Origin: Acidobacteriota bacterium
GTDB lineage: Bacteria > Acidobacteriota > Polarisedimenticolia > J045
Direction of reading: 5' to 3'
DNA: 5,401 nt
Assembly (NCBI GenBank): GCA_027001345.1
Contig: JALTMS010000279.1
Span: 1 to 5,401 of the forward strand
This document shows positions 1-5,401 of this stretch, piece by piece; positions within the stretch are counted from its first letter, which is position 1, and each line of letters starts with the position of its first letter. The notes beneath the pieces were generated by a model. That model was given only the letters and a program-made list of their open reading frames with translations, had not been told where the DNA came from and did not search any database. A program made the position numbers and the translations under genes.

Positions 1-2268
1 CTCGAGAACGTCAAGCTCCGCCTCGGTACCGACAGCGACAAGGTCGAGTGCCTGACGGACGACCTGATCGAGATCAACCGCCTCGAAGCCCGCGGCACCG
101 CCGGCTCCGATGTCTTCAGCGGAGACATCGGCGACTCCTTCACCTTCAAGGCTGCCGCCGTCACCCGTCCTTCCGGTGACACCGGCAATGATTTCGCTTC
201 TACCTTCACCGTCACCTTGCAGGCTCTCGGCCGCGCCACGCCGGGCTCCAACGGTAACGGTAGCCGTCGCTTCCCCGGAGACACGGACCGTTTCGACATT
301 CCGATCTTCGGTACCGCGGTGGTCCAGCAGTTCAAGGTCGTGCATAACCTCGACGTTTCCGAGGCCGGCACCGCCAGCACCTTCAGCGACGACTTCGAGA
401 GCTACGCCAACGATGACGCGCTGTTCTTGAACTGGACTCGCCACAACACGGGTGACGATCCGTCCGAACTCGACGGCACCCGCTGTCAGTACAACGATCC
501 TGCCAACCCGTTCGGGAACAACACCGACCCCGCCGACTTCTGCGAGCTGGGTGAGGGTTACTCGAACTCGGCCAACGAATGGCACCTGGAGTCCGTCACG
601 GGCTGCACCAGCCAGGGCGTGGCCGGTTGCCCCGTGACGGATGACGTCTCCCCCGGTGGGATCAAGTCGATCAACCCGGGAGCGCCGAGCAACGGCAACA
701 ACTCTCTCGGCCTGTCTTTCGTCAACTACTCGCCGCAGCCGTTCGACGACAACCACTCCACCTACATGAACCGTATGCGGTGGATCGAAACGGCCAACAG
801 CATCCAGTTGGGACTCGGCAACCCCGAACTCTCCTACTGGACGCAGATGTCGATTCTCGATGGCCGGCTGTTCCAGGGACTCAACCATCCGGACGGCTTC
901 GACGCAGCGCTGACCTATATCTGCGTCGATGACAACGGCAACAACGAGTGCGACACCCTCGAGACCGGCGACCAGAGCGGTTCCGAGCGCTGGGAGCCCC
1001 TGCGCGCTTACCTCAACGCCGAGCAGAGCTGGCGCTTCCCCAACTTCATCAACTGCATGTACGAACCTTCCGATGATGGGACCAACGAGGACGACTTCTT
1101 CGACAACTCCGTCGACCTCGGCCCCTCCAGCACCTGCTTCCCCAACCTCAGCGACACCTGCGTGGGACGGACGCGGCGCGACAACGAATTCGCCGCATCC
1201 CTTGGAGTCAACCTGGTGTTCCTCACCGACAACTGCTTCCCCGAGACCGGCCAGATCGACTCTGAAGTCGCCGGAATCTACGAAGCGGGCGCCGGAGCCG
1301 GTATCTGGGCCCACAAGAAGTACGACCTCACCCCGTGGCAGGGTCGTCAGGTGTTGATCCGCTTCCACGCCTCCCCCGGAGGCCTGCCGGGCTTCGATTT
1401 CTGCGGCGACACCTTCGTCTGCGGAAACCGGGACGATGGCTGGTTTATCGACATGTTCGAGATCACCGGCACTCGTAGTGCTCCCTCCACGGTGTCCGTC
1501 GACAACGCGACCCATGGAACGGGTGCGACTTGCCCGACCACCAACTGCACCTCGGCAACCGCGCGTGCGGCAGTCCTGCCCTACCCGCGGAACGACAAGA
1601 ACAGCCAGCCCAAGAAGGCCCTGGCCTGCACCGACGCCACCGTCGACTACTGCGATTTCGATCGTGACGGCACTGTCGATGCGAACACCACCACGGCCAA
1701 CTCCGGCGCTGGCGGCCACGCCGTCTTCCTCGACGCCAGTGGCTCCTCCACCGACACCTGCTTCGGCGGCGCTATCGAGTACCGTTTCGAGACCGGCGGC
1801 ACCCTCGTCCGCGACTGGCTGACCGATCCTACGGTTCTCGTCAACCCGGTTTACACCACGACCTACGACATCCTCGTCCGCTGCAGCTCGACCCCGAGTT
1901 GCCAGGACAGCGTCTCGGTCACTGTGGACACCGGCTCTGCGCCTCCGGTCTCTGACTGCTACGCGACCGGCTTGGTCTTCGCTTCCAACAAGAACGACTT
2001 CAACTGGACCGCTGATGGCAACGCAGCCTGTCCCGCCCTCTTCGATTCCGAGCGCGGCGACCTGAATGCACTCCACAGCAGTGGAAGCTGGAGCAGCCAG
2101 ACCTGCCTCGAGGACAACGGCGCCGATACCACCACCACGGATGCAACGATTCCGGGGGCTGGTGCCGGCTTCTGGTACCTCGCCAGGCACGATGGGAACA
2201 CGTGGAACAACCCCGCTGGAACCGCTCAGCAGGGCGACCGCGATCCCAGCATCACCGCCTGCCCGTAG
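1..2268 (+). CDS. Large cysteine-rich secreted mosaic protein (3' part; jelly-roll/MAM-like, PKD-like and C-terminal modules)
   Basis: Frame 1 is open from base 1 to the TAG at 2266-2268, giving 755 residues; the true start lies upstream of the window. Residues 1-73 look like the end of a beta-sandwich (LRLGTDSDKVEC, then SFTFKA and STFTVTL). Residues 130-489 resemble the jelly-roll/MAM-like regions of secreted bacterial proteins: it opens with DDFESY and closes with YDLTPWQGRQVLIRFHAS (about 441-458) and DDGWFIDMFEI (478-488). Two Asp/Asn loops resemble calcium sites: DDNGNNECD (310-318) and DFDRDGTVD (552-560). Residues 572-643 are PKD/Ig-like (FLDASGSS, then TYDILVRC and SVSVTVD). Residues 657-755 form a C-terminal module ending in ITACP. 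I count 24 Cys, suggesting disulfides and an extracellular location. No protease or glycosidase motif, membrane segment or sorting signal is visible, so any enzymatic domain would lie in the missing N-terminus. The coding call is secure, the export inference moderate, and the function unknown. Confidence 0.9.
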   Translation, partial: LENVKLRLGTDSDKVECLTDDLIEINRLEARGTAGSDVFSGDIGDSFTFKAAAVTRPSGDTGNDFASTFTVTLQALGRATPGSNGNGSRRFPGDTDRFDIPIFGTAVVQQFKVVHNLDVSEAGTASTFSDDFESYANDDALFLNWTRHNTGDDPSELDGTRCQYNDPANPFGNNTDPADFCELGEGYSNSANEWHLESVTGCTSQGVAGCPVTDDVSPGGIKSINPGAPSNGNNSLGLSFVNYSPQPFDDNHSTYMNRMRWIETANSIQLGLGNPELSYWTQMSILDGRLFQGLNHPDGFDAALTYICVDDNGNNECDTLETGDQSGSERWEPLRAYLNAEQSWRFPNFINCMYEPSDDGTNEDDFFDNSVDLGPSSTCFPNLSDTCVGRTRRDNEFAASLGVNLVFLTDNCFPETGQIDSEVAGIYEAGAGAGIWAHKKYDLTPWQGRQVLIRFHASPGGLPGFDFCGDTFVCGNRDDGWFIDMFEITGTRSAPSTVSVDNATHGTGATCPTTNCTSATARAAVLPYPRNDKNSQPKKALACTDATVDYCDFDRDGTVDANTTTANSGAGGHAVFLDASGSSTDTCFGGAIEYRFETGGTLVRDWLTDPTVLVNPVYTTTYDILVRCSSTPSCQDSVSVTVDTGSAPPVSDCYATGLVFASNKNDFNWTADGNAACPALFDSERGDLNALHSSGSWSSQTCLEDNGADTTTTDATIPGAGAGFWYLARHDGNTWNNPAGTAQQGDRDPSITACP

Positions 2269-2294
2269 TCAGCAGGCAACGCTAGTCCGCTAGC

Positions 2295-2328
2295 AAGCGG
2301 GGCCGGCCCAGCGCCGGCCCCGCTTTTT
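2295..2328 (+). terminator. Strong intrinsic terminator of the secreted-protein gene, possibly shared with the convergent operon
   Basis: A perfect 13-bp GC-rich inverted repeat (arms 2295-2307 and 2313-2325, loop CCAGC) runs into a five-T tract at 2324-2328, 26 nt after the TAG stop. This is a textbook rho-independent terminator for the + strand. Read on the - strand the same hairpin has an A-tract before it but only two T's after it, so it would be a weaker stop for leftward transcripts. A smaller repeat, GCTAG-TCCG-CTAGC (2281-2294), sits just before it. Confidence 0.9.
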
Positions 2329-2686
2329 CTTAGGCTCTCCTCACATATTTATGGATGCGTCCGCCAGGCACATGGTGACTGCCAGCGCGCTGGAGGTTGA
2401 TCGGTGCGAACTGGAGGGTGTCGGGATCAGCGCGCGACGAGAGATCAAGGGGGCTCGGGGGAGTCAGCGCCAGCTCGCGAAATCCAGCTTCATCGCCGGC
2501 GTGCCCCCCAACTTGCCAGCTGGCCGCGTGGACAGGCCCTTGGCCTGTACCGATCCACACCGTAACGGGCGGCGCTCCCGGCAGCCTGTCGAGCCTCTCA
2601 AGGTCTGCCGGGCGCGACGAAGCCCGCCCCCGGAAAGCCGGCAGGCAGGCCCGGGGAAACGGCAGAATTCCAGGGCTGGGACGAGG
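2329..2686. other. Convergent intergenic stretch with no confirmed gene
   Basis: This 358-bp gap lies between the two 3' ends. I see no tRNA, repeat array or clear terminator for ndk. A 7-bp perfect hairpin, ACAGGCC-CTT-GGCCTGT (2532-2548), lacks a T-tract. On the - strand the ndk frame stays open after its TGA until a TAA at 2332-2330. Inside it a GTG at 2560-2558 would give a 76-residue peptide beginning MWIGTGQGP and ending HKYVRRA. No good Shine-Dalgarno precedes that GTG (the nearest GGAG is about 14 nt away). Third-position GC is about 66% by hand count, lower than I see in the neighbouring genes. I do not recognise the peptide. The stretch could be a long 3' UTR, a degraded gene or an unusual small gene. 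Confidence 0.5.
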
Positions 2687-3112
2687 TCAGGCGGGAACGA
2701 TATCCATCCCGGGGAAGAGATAGCCGATCTCGAACGCAGCGGTTTCCGGAGCATCCGAGCCGTGGAAGCCGTTGCACTGGATGTTCGTTCCGAAGCGCTT
2801 GCGCAGAGTCCCGTCAACTGCTTCCGCCGGATTCGTCGCACCGAGCAGCTCCCGCCAACGGCCGATCGCATCCTCACCTTCGAGAACCATCAGCACCGCC
2901 GGACCGCTGCTCATGAACTCGGTCAGCTCACCGAAAAACGGCCGCTGCCGGTGCACGGCGTAGAAACCCTCGGCCTGGCTCTTGCTCAGTTGCGTTCGCC
3001 GCAGAGCCACCGGCCGCAGGCCGGCCTCTTCGATGGCGGTGAACACGGGACCGAGCACGTTCTTCTTGACCACATCCGGCTTGATCATCGCCAGAGTTCT
3101 TTCACGAGCCAT
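2687..3112 (-). CDS. ndk: Nucleoside diphosphate kinase
   Basis: This cytosolic enzyme transfers the gamma-phosphate from one nucleoside triphosphate to another nucleoside diphosphate through a phosphohistidine intermediate. The 141-residue product matches the usual 140-143. It opens with ERTLAMIKPDVVKKN, containing the conserved nucleotide-contacting Lys11, and carries the active-site signature NGFHGSDAPETAAFEI with catalytic His117. The YLF near the C-terminus also fits the family. I chose the ATG at 3112-3110 because MxxERTxxxIKP is the family start and AGGAG (3127-3123) precedes it; a GTG eight codons upstream falls inside a hairpin and adds non-family residues. It lies 78 nt downstream of sucD on the same strand, so co-transcription is likely. 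Pairing with succinyl-CoA synthetase makes sense: Ndk can convert the GTP or ATP made there into other triphosphates. No missing key residue was seen. Confidence 0.97.
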   Translation of the reverse strand: MARERTLAMIKPDVVKKNVLGPVFTAIEEAGLRPVALRRTQLSKSQAEGFYAVHRQRPFFGELTEFMSSGPAVLMVLEGEDAIGRWRELLGATNPAEAVDGTLRKRFGTNIQCNGFHGSDAPETAAFEIGYLFPGMDIVPA

Positions 3113-3122
3113 GGGTGTTCTT

Positions 3123-3127
3123 CTCCT
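3123..3127 (-). promoter_or_regulatory. Ribosome binding site of ndk
   Basis: AGGAG lies 10 nt before the ATG at 3112-3110 (AGGAGAAGAACACCC then ATG). It supports this start over the GTG at 3136-3134. The base of an 11-bp hairpin ends one nucleotide upstream of it. Confidence 0.75.
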
Positions 3128-3128
3128 G

Positions 3129-3153
3129 GGCGCCACCCGTACCGGGTGGCGCC
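3129..3153 (-). repeat. Perfect 11-bp inverted repeat (hairpin) in the sucD-ndk gap, abutting the ndk Shine-Dalgarno
   Basis: The - strand reads GGCGCCACCCG, loop GTA, CGGGTGGCGCC: every base of the 11-bp arms pairs. It is the only strong structure in the 78-nt gap. No T-run follows it (CCCAGGAGA comes next), so it is not a classical terminator. Possible roles are protection of the sucCD mRNA 3' end after processing, partial attenuation, or tuning of ribosome access to ndk. Its existence is read directly; the role is inference. Confidence 0.8.
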
Positions 3154-3190
3154 TTCGATCGACTGCGTTCTCTCGTCGGGGCTCCGGTCT

Positions 3191-4063
3191 TCAACGCCCC
3201 AGGGCGTGCAGCACCATCTGCCCGATCTCGGCCGGCGAATCAGCAACGTGGATGCCGGCGCCCCTCAGAACCTGCTTCTTCTCCGCCGCGGTGCCTTTGC
3301 CGCCGCTGATGATCGCGCCGGCATGTCCCATCCGGCGTCCCGGAGGAGCCGTGGCTCCGGCGATGAACGAGATCACGGGCTTGCTCATGTTGTCTCGGAT
3401 CCAGGCGGCAGCCTCCTCCTCGGCAGTGCCGCCGATCTCGCCGATCAGCACCACGGCCTCGGTCTGAGGGTCGGCCTCGAACTCGGGCAACAGCGAGGTG
3501 AAGGGCGAGCCGATGATCGGGTCACCACCGATCCCGATGCAGGTGCTCTGCCCGAGACCGACGCGACTGAGCTGATCGACCGCCTCGTACGTCAACGTCC
3601 CGGATCGGGAGAGCACGCCGACCGTCCCGGCCTGGTGAATCTCAGCCGGCATGATACCGATCTTGCATCGCCCGGGAGTGATGATCCCCGGGCAGTTGGG
3701 GCCGATCATCCGCGTGCGCGAGCGGACCAATGCCTGATTGACCTTCACCATGTCGCGCACCGGGATCCCCTCGGTGATGGTCACCAGCAGGGGAATGCCC
3801 GCATCGATCGCCTCGAGCGCCGCATCGGCGGCAAAAGCGGCAGGGACGAAGATCACCGACGCGTTGGCACCCGTCGCCGCCATCGCCTCGCTGACCGAGT
3901 CAAAGACCGGGATCCCCTCGTGGGTCTGTCCACCCTTGCCGGGAGTCACACCGGCGACCACCCGCGTACCCGACTCGATCATCTTCTTGGTGTGGAACGA
4001 CCCTTCCGAACCGGTCATGCCCTGCACGATGACCTTGGTCGCCGCATCGACCAGAATACTCAT
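3191..4063 (-). CDS. sucD: Succinyl-CoA synthetase (ADP/GDP-forming) alpha subunit
   Basis: SucD binds CoA and carries the phosphohistidine of succinyl-CoA synthetase, which converts succinyl-CoA, phosphate and NDP to succinate, CoA and NTP in the TCA cycle (reversible). The product is 290 residues (E. coli: 289). An N-terminal Rossmann CoA-binding domain shows VIVQGMTGSEGSFH (11-24). GPNCPGII (121-128) contains Cys124, equivalent to the CoA-contacting Cys of the family. The C-terminal ligase half has GEIGG (208-212) and GRRMGHAGAIISGGKG (242-257), in which His247 is the phosphorylated catalytic residue. The ATG at 4063-4061 overlaps the sucC TGA as ATGA, and GGAGGTG (4074-4068) within the sucC end lies at correct spacing, so translation is probably coupled and subunits made in equal amounts. 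The gene is intact with no key residue lost. Confidence 0.98.
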   Translation of the reverse strand: MSILVDAATKVIVQGMTGSEGSFHTKKMIESGTRVVAGVTPGKGGQTHEGIPVFDSVSEAMAATGANASVIFVPAAFAADAALEAIDAGIPLLVTITEGIPVRDMVKVNQALVRSRTRMIGPNCPGIITPGRCKIGIMPAEIHQAGTVGVLSRSGTLTYEAVDQLSRVGLGQSTCIGIGGDPIIGSPFTSLLPEFEADPQTEAVVLIGEIGGTAEEEAAAWIRDNMSKPVISFIAGATAPPGRRMGHAGAIISGGKGTAAEKKQVLRGAGIHVADSPAEIGQMVLHALGR

Positions 4064-5229
4064 GCTGCACCTCCCTCGATGGCAGCGACCACCTTCTTGG
4101 CCGCCTCGTCGAGGCCCTCGGCGACAAGCACTTCGAGCCCCGAATCCGCAAGCATCTTCCGAGCTTGCACGGCGTTGGTGCCCTGCAGGCGAACGACCAG
4201 CGGCACCTCGATCTTGACCTCCCGCGCCGCTGCGATGATGCCGTCGGCCACGCGGTCACAGCGCACGATGCCACCGAAGATGTTGACCAGCACGGCCCGT
4301 ACGTCGTGGTCGGAGAGGAGGATTCGGAAGGCGTTGGTCACCGATTCCTTGTTGGCGGCCCCGCCCACGTCGAGGAAGTTCGCCGGGCGCGCCCCCGCCA
4401 GGTCGATGATATCCATCGTCGCCATGGCTAGACCGGCACCATTGACCATGCAGCCCACGGTTCCATCGAGCTTGATGTAATTCAGGTCGTAGCGCGAGGC
4501 TTCCACCTCGAGCGGATCCTCTTCGTGCAGATCGCGCAGTTCCGCGATATCCCGATGCCTGAACAACGCGTTGTCGTCGAAGTTGAGTTTGGCGTCGAGG
4601 GCATAGAGTTCGCCGTCCGGAGTGGTCACCAGTGGGTTGATCTCCACCAGTGAGGCGTCGCACTCGTCGAAGCAACGGATCATGGCACCGAGCATCTTCG
4701 TGAAGGCCTTGACCTGGGCAGCCGAAAAGCCCAGACCGAAGCCGATCTTGCGTCCGACGAAGGGCAGGTAGCCCACCGCCGGATTGACGTCCTGGCGCAG
4801 GATCTTCTCCGGCGTCTCGGCAGCCACCTTTTCGATCTCGACACCCCCCTCCGCCGAGGCCATCACCGTCATCCGGGCCCTGGCACGATCGATCAGCACG
4901 CTCAGGTAGTACTCGTGGGCGATATCGAGAGCCTCGGTGACGTAGACCTTGCGCACCACTTTGCCGTGCGGCCCGGTCTGGGGGGTAACCAGGGTCATTC
5001 CGAGGATCCGCTCGCCCTGCTCGACGGCCTCGTCGATGGTCTTGCAGAACTTGATGCCACCACCCTTACCACGCCCACCGGCATGCACCTGGGCCTTGAC
5101 CATCACCGGCGCACCGATCTCCGTGGCGGCCTCCCGAACCTGATCAACGTTTTCGGCGATCTTTCCTCGCGGCACCTTGACCCCGAACCGGGCGAGGATT
5201 TCCTTTGCCTGATACTCGTGAACGTTCAA
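4060..5229 (-). CDS. sucC: Succinyl-CoA synthetase (ADP/GDP-forming) beta subunit
   Basis: SucC is the ATP-grasp, nucleotide- and succinate-binding subunit that pairs with SucD. The product is 389 residues (E. coli: 388). It starts with the family signature MNVHEYQAKEIL. The ATP-grasp part has VKAQVHAGGRGKGGG (44-58; nucleotide-contacting Lys45) and Glu99 in VYVTEA. EINPLV (196-201; Asn198) and LDAKLNFDDNA (211-221; Asp212) match the Mg-binding sites. The C-terminal ligase domain carries VNGAGLAMATMD, NFLDVGGAA and VNIFGGIVRCD, the last two lining the site shared with SucD. Pro20 matches E. coli, where this position is thought to affect ATP versus GTP preference; that reading is tentative. 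The start is TTG (5229-5227), chosen because it encodes exactly the conserved first residue and AGGAGG sits seven nucleotides upstream. Its TGA overlaps the sucD ATG. It is the first visible gene of the cluster. Confidence 0.98.
   Translation of the reverse strand: MNVHEYQAKEILARFGVKVPRGKIAENVDQVREAATEIGAPVMVKAQVHAGGRGKGGGIKFCKTIDEAVEQGERILGMTLVTPQTGPHGKVVRKVYVTEALDIAHEYYLSVLIDRARARMTVMASAEGGVEIEKVAAETPEKILRQDVNPAVGYLPFVGRKIGFGLGFSAAQVKAFTKMLGAMIRCFDECDASLVEINPLVTTPDGELYALDAKLNFDDNALFRHRDIAELRDLHEEDPLEVEASRYDLNYIKLDGTVGCMVNGAGLAMATMDIIDLAGARPANFLDVGGAANKESVTNAFRILLSDHDVRAVLVNIFGGIVRCDRVADGIIAAAREVKIEVPLVVRLQGTNAVQARKMLADSGLEVLVAEGLDEAAKKVVAAIEGGAA
4068..4074 (-). promoter_or_regulatory. Ribosome binding site of sucD inside the end of sucC
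   Basis: GGAGGTG, part of the sucC codons for the terminal GGA residues, ends four nucleotides before the sucD ATG, with core GGAGG six nucleotides away. With the ATGA overlap it supports translational coupling of the two subunits. Confidence 0.8.
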
Positions 5230-5236
5230 GGCTTTT

Positions 5237-5242
5237 CCTCCT
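5237..5242 (-). promoter_or_regulatory. Consensus ribosome binding site deciding the TTG start of sucC
   Basis: AGGAGG is followed by seven nucleotides (AAAAGCC) and then TTG at 5229-5227. No in-frame ATG fits the conserved SucC N-terminus, so this site and the family alignment together fix the TTG start. A consensus Shine-Dalgarno may offset the weak initiation codon. Confidence 0.85.
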
Positions 5243-5336
5243 GAACCTTTCGCGACATGCGGGGTCCGCCGGCTCGCGCAGCGGGGGGTGGGATCCAGCC
5301 CAGCATCGAGAAAGGAGAATGCGGAGCAAAGAAGGC

Positions 5337-5365
5337 ATCCTAGTCGCCCACCGCCCCCGGGGCAA
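5337..5365 (-). promoter_or_regulatory. Candidate sigma-70-type promoter of sucC-sucD-ndk
   Basis: On the - strand TTGCCC (5365-5360) and TAGGAT (5342-5337) are separated by 17 nt. Each matches the consensus -35 or -10 at four of six bases. Transcription would begin near 5330, giving a leader of about 100 nt. In GC-rich DNA such a match can occur by chance, and the window ends at 5401, so an upstream promoter or gene cannot be excluded. The rest of 5243-5401 shows no recognisable gene or regulatory element. Confidence 0.35.
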
Positions 5366-5401
5366 CAGATCCCGGCCCTCTTCCCCGATTCGGCCTAGAA
5401 T

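Noticed and set aside
110..1822. Several alternative frames inside the secreted-protein gene on both strands
   Set aside because: Their translations are Ser/Thr/Pro/Arg-rich shadows of the main frame, which alone shows recognisable domain motifs.
217..2268. A start for the secreted protein at the TTG at 217
   Set aside because: The frame is open to base 1 and the upstream codons continue a beta-rich protein segment, so this TTG is an internal Leu of a truncated gene.
2532..2548. A 7-bp perfect hairpin as an ndk terminator
   Set aside because: It is short, lies about 140 nt past the ndk stop, and no T-run follows it on either strand.
2464..2877. A 137-codon - strand frame overlapping the 3' half of ndk
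   Set aside because: It is out of frame with ndk across a conserved catalytic region, and shows no recognisable motif or ribosome binding site.
3110..3136. A GTG start for ndk eight codons upstream
   Set aside because: That GTG sits inside the 11-bp hairpin, lacks a Shine-Dalgarno and adds residues (MAPRRRTP) absent from the family, while the ATG at 3112 fits both.
2351..4480. A 709-codon open frame on the + strand opposite ndk, sucD and part of sucC
   Set aside because: It lies antisense to three clearly recognisable conserved genes. Its translation is rich in Arg, Pro, Ala and His without any family motif, as expected from a complementary frame in GC-rich coding DNA.
5144..5365. A 73-codon - strand frame covering the sucC leader and start
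   Set aside because: It overlaps the sucC N-terminus out of frame, begins within the candidate promoter and has a low-complexity basic translation.

Overview
The window is GC-rich bacterial chromosomal DNA carrying two convergent transcription units. The left 2.27 kb (+ strand) is the 3' part of a gene for a very large, cysteine-rich secreted mosaic protein. The right part (- strand) is a compact housekeeping cluster, sucC-sucD-ndk, read leftward from about 5340 to at least 2687. No RNA gene, mobile element, CRISPR array or phage signature was seen.

The + strand protein enters at the window edge with its frame open from base 1 and ends at a TAG at 2266-2268. It contains a beta-rich N-terminal piece, a long jelly-roll/MAM-like region, a PKD/Ig-like module and a C-terminal module. 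This layout, with many Cys and many Asp/Asn residues, reminds me of large exported proteins from Acidobacteriota (Thermoanaerobaculia-type) and similar GC-rich, myxobacteria-like groups. That placement comes from memory of protein style and is not a taxonomic proof. A strong intrinsic terminator at 2295-2328 closes the gene.

Bases 2329-2686 hold no gene I can confirm. The ndk reading frame happens to stay open across this stretch after the ndk stop, ending at a TAA just before the terminator hairpin, so it is either a long 3' UTR or a weak candidate small ORF.

The - strand cluster encodes both subunits of succinyl-CoA synthetase and nucleoside diphosphate kinase. SucC starts at a TTG with a consensus Shine-Dalgarno, sucC and sucD overlap by ATGA, and ndk follows after a 78-nt gap containing a perfect 11-bp hairpin right next to its ribosome binding site. 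Together the three products make the nucleoside triphosphate-yielding step of the TCA cycle and then redistribute its phosphate among nucleotides. A plausible sigma-70-like promoter lies about 110 nt upstream of sucC. Overall this is mostly ordinary sequence. The most open questions are the secreted mosaic protein, the ndk leader hairpin and the gene-poor stretch downstream of ndk.
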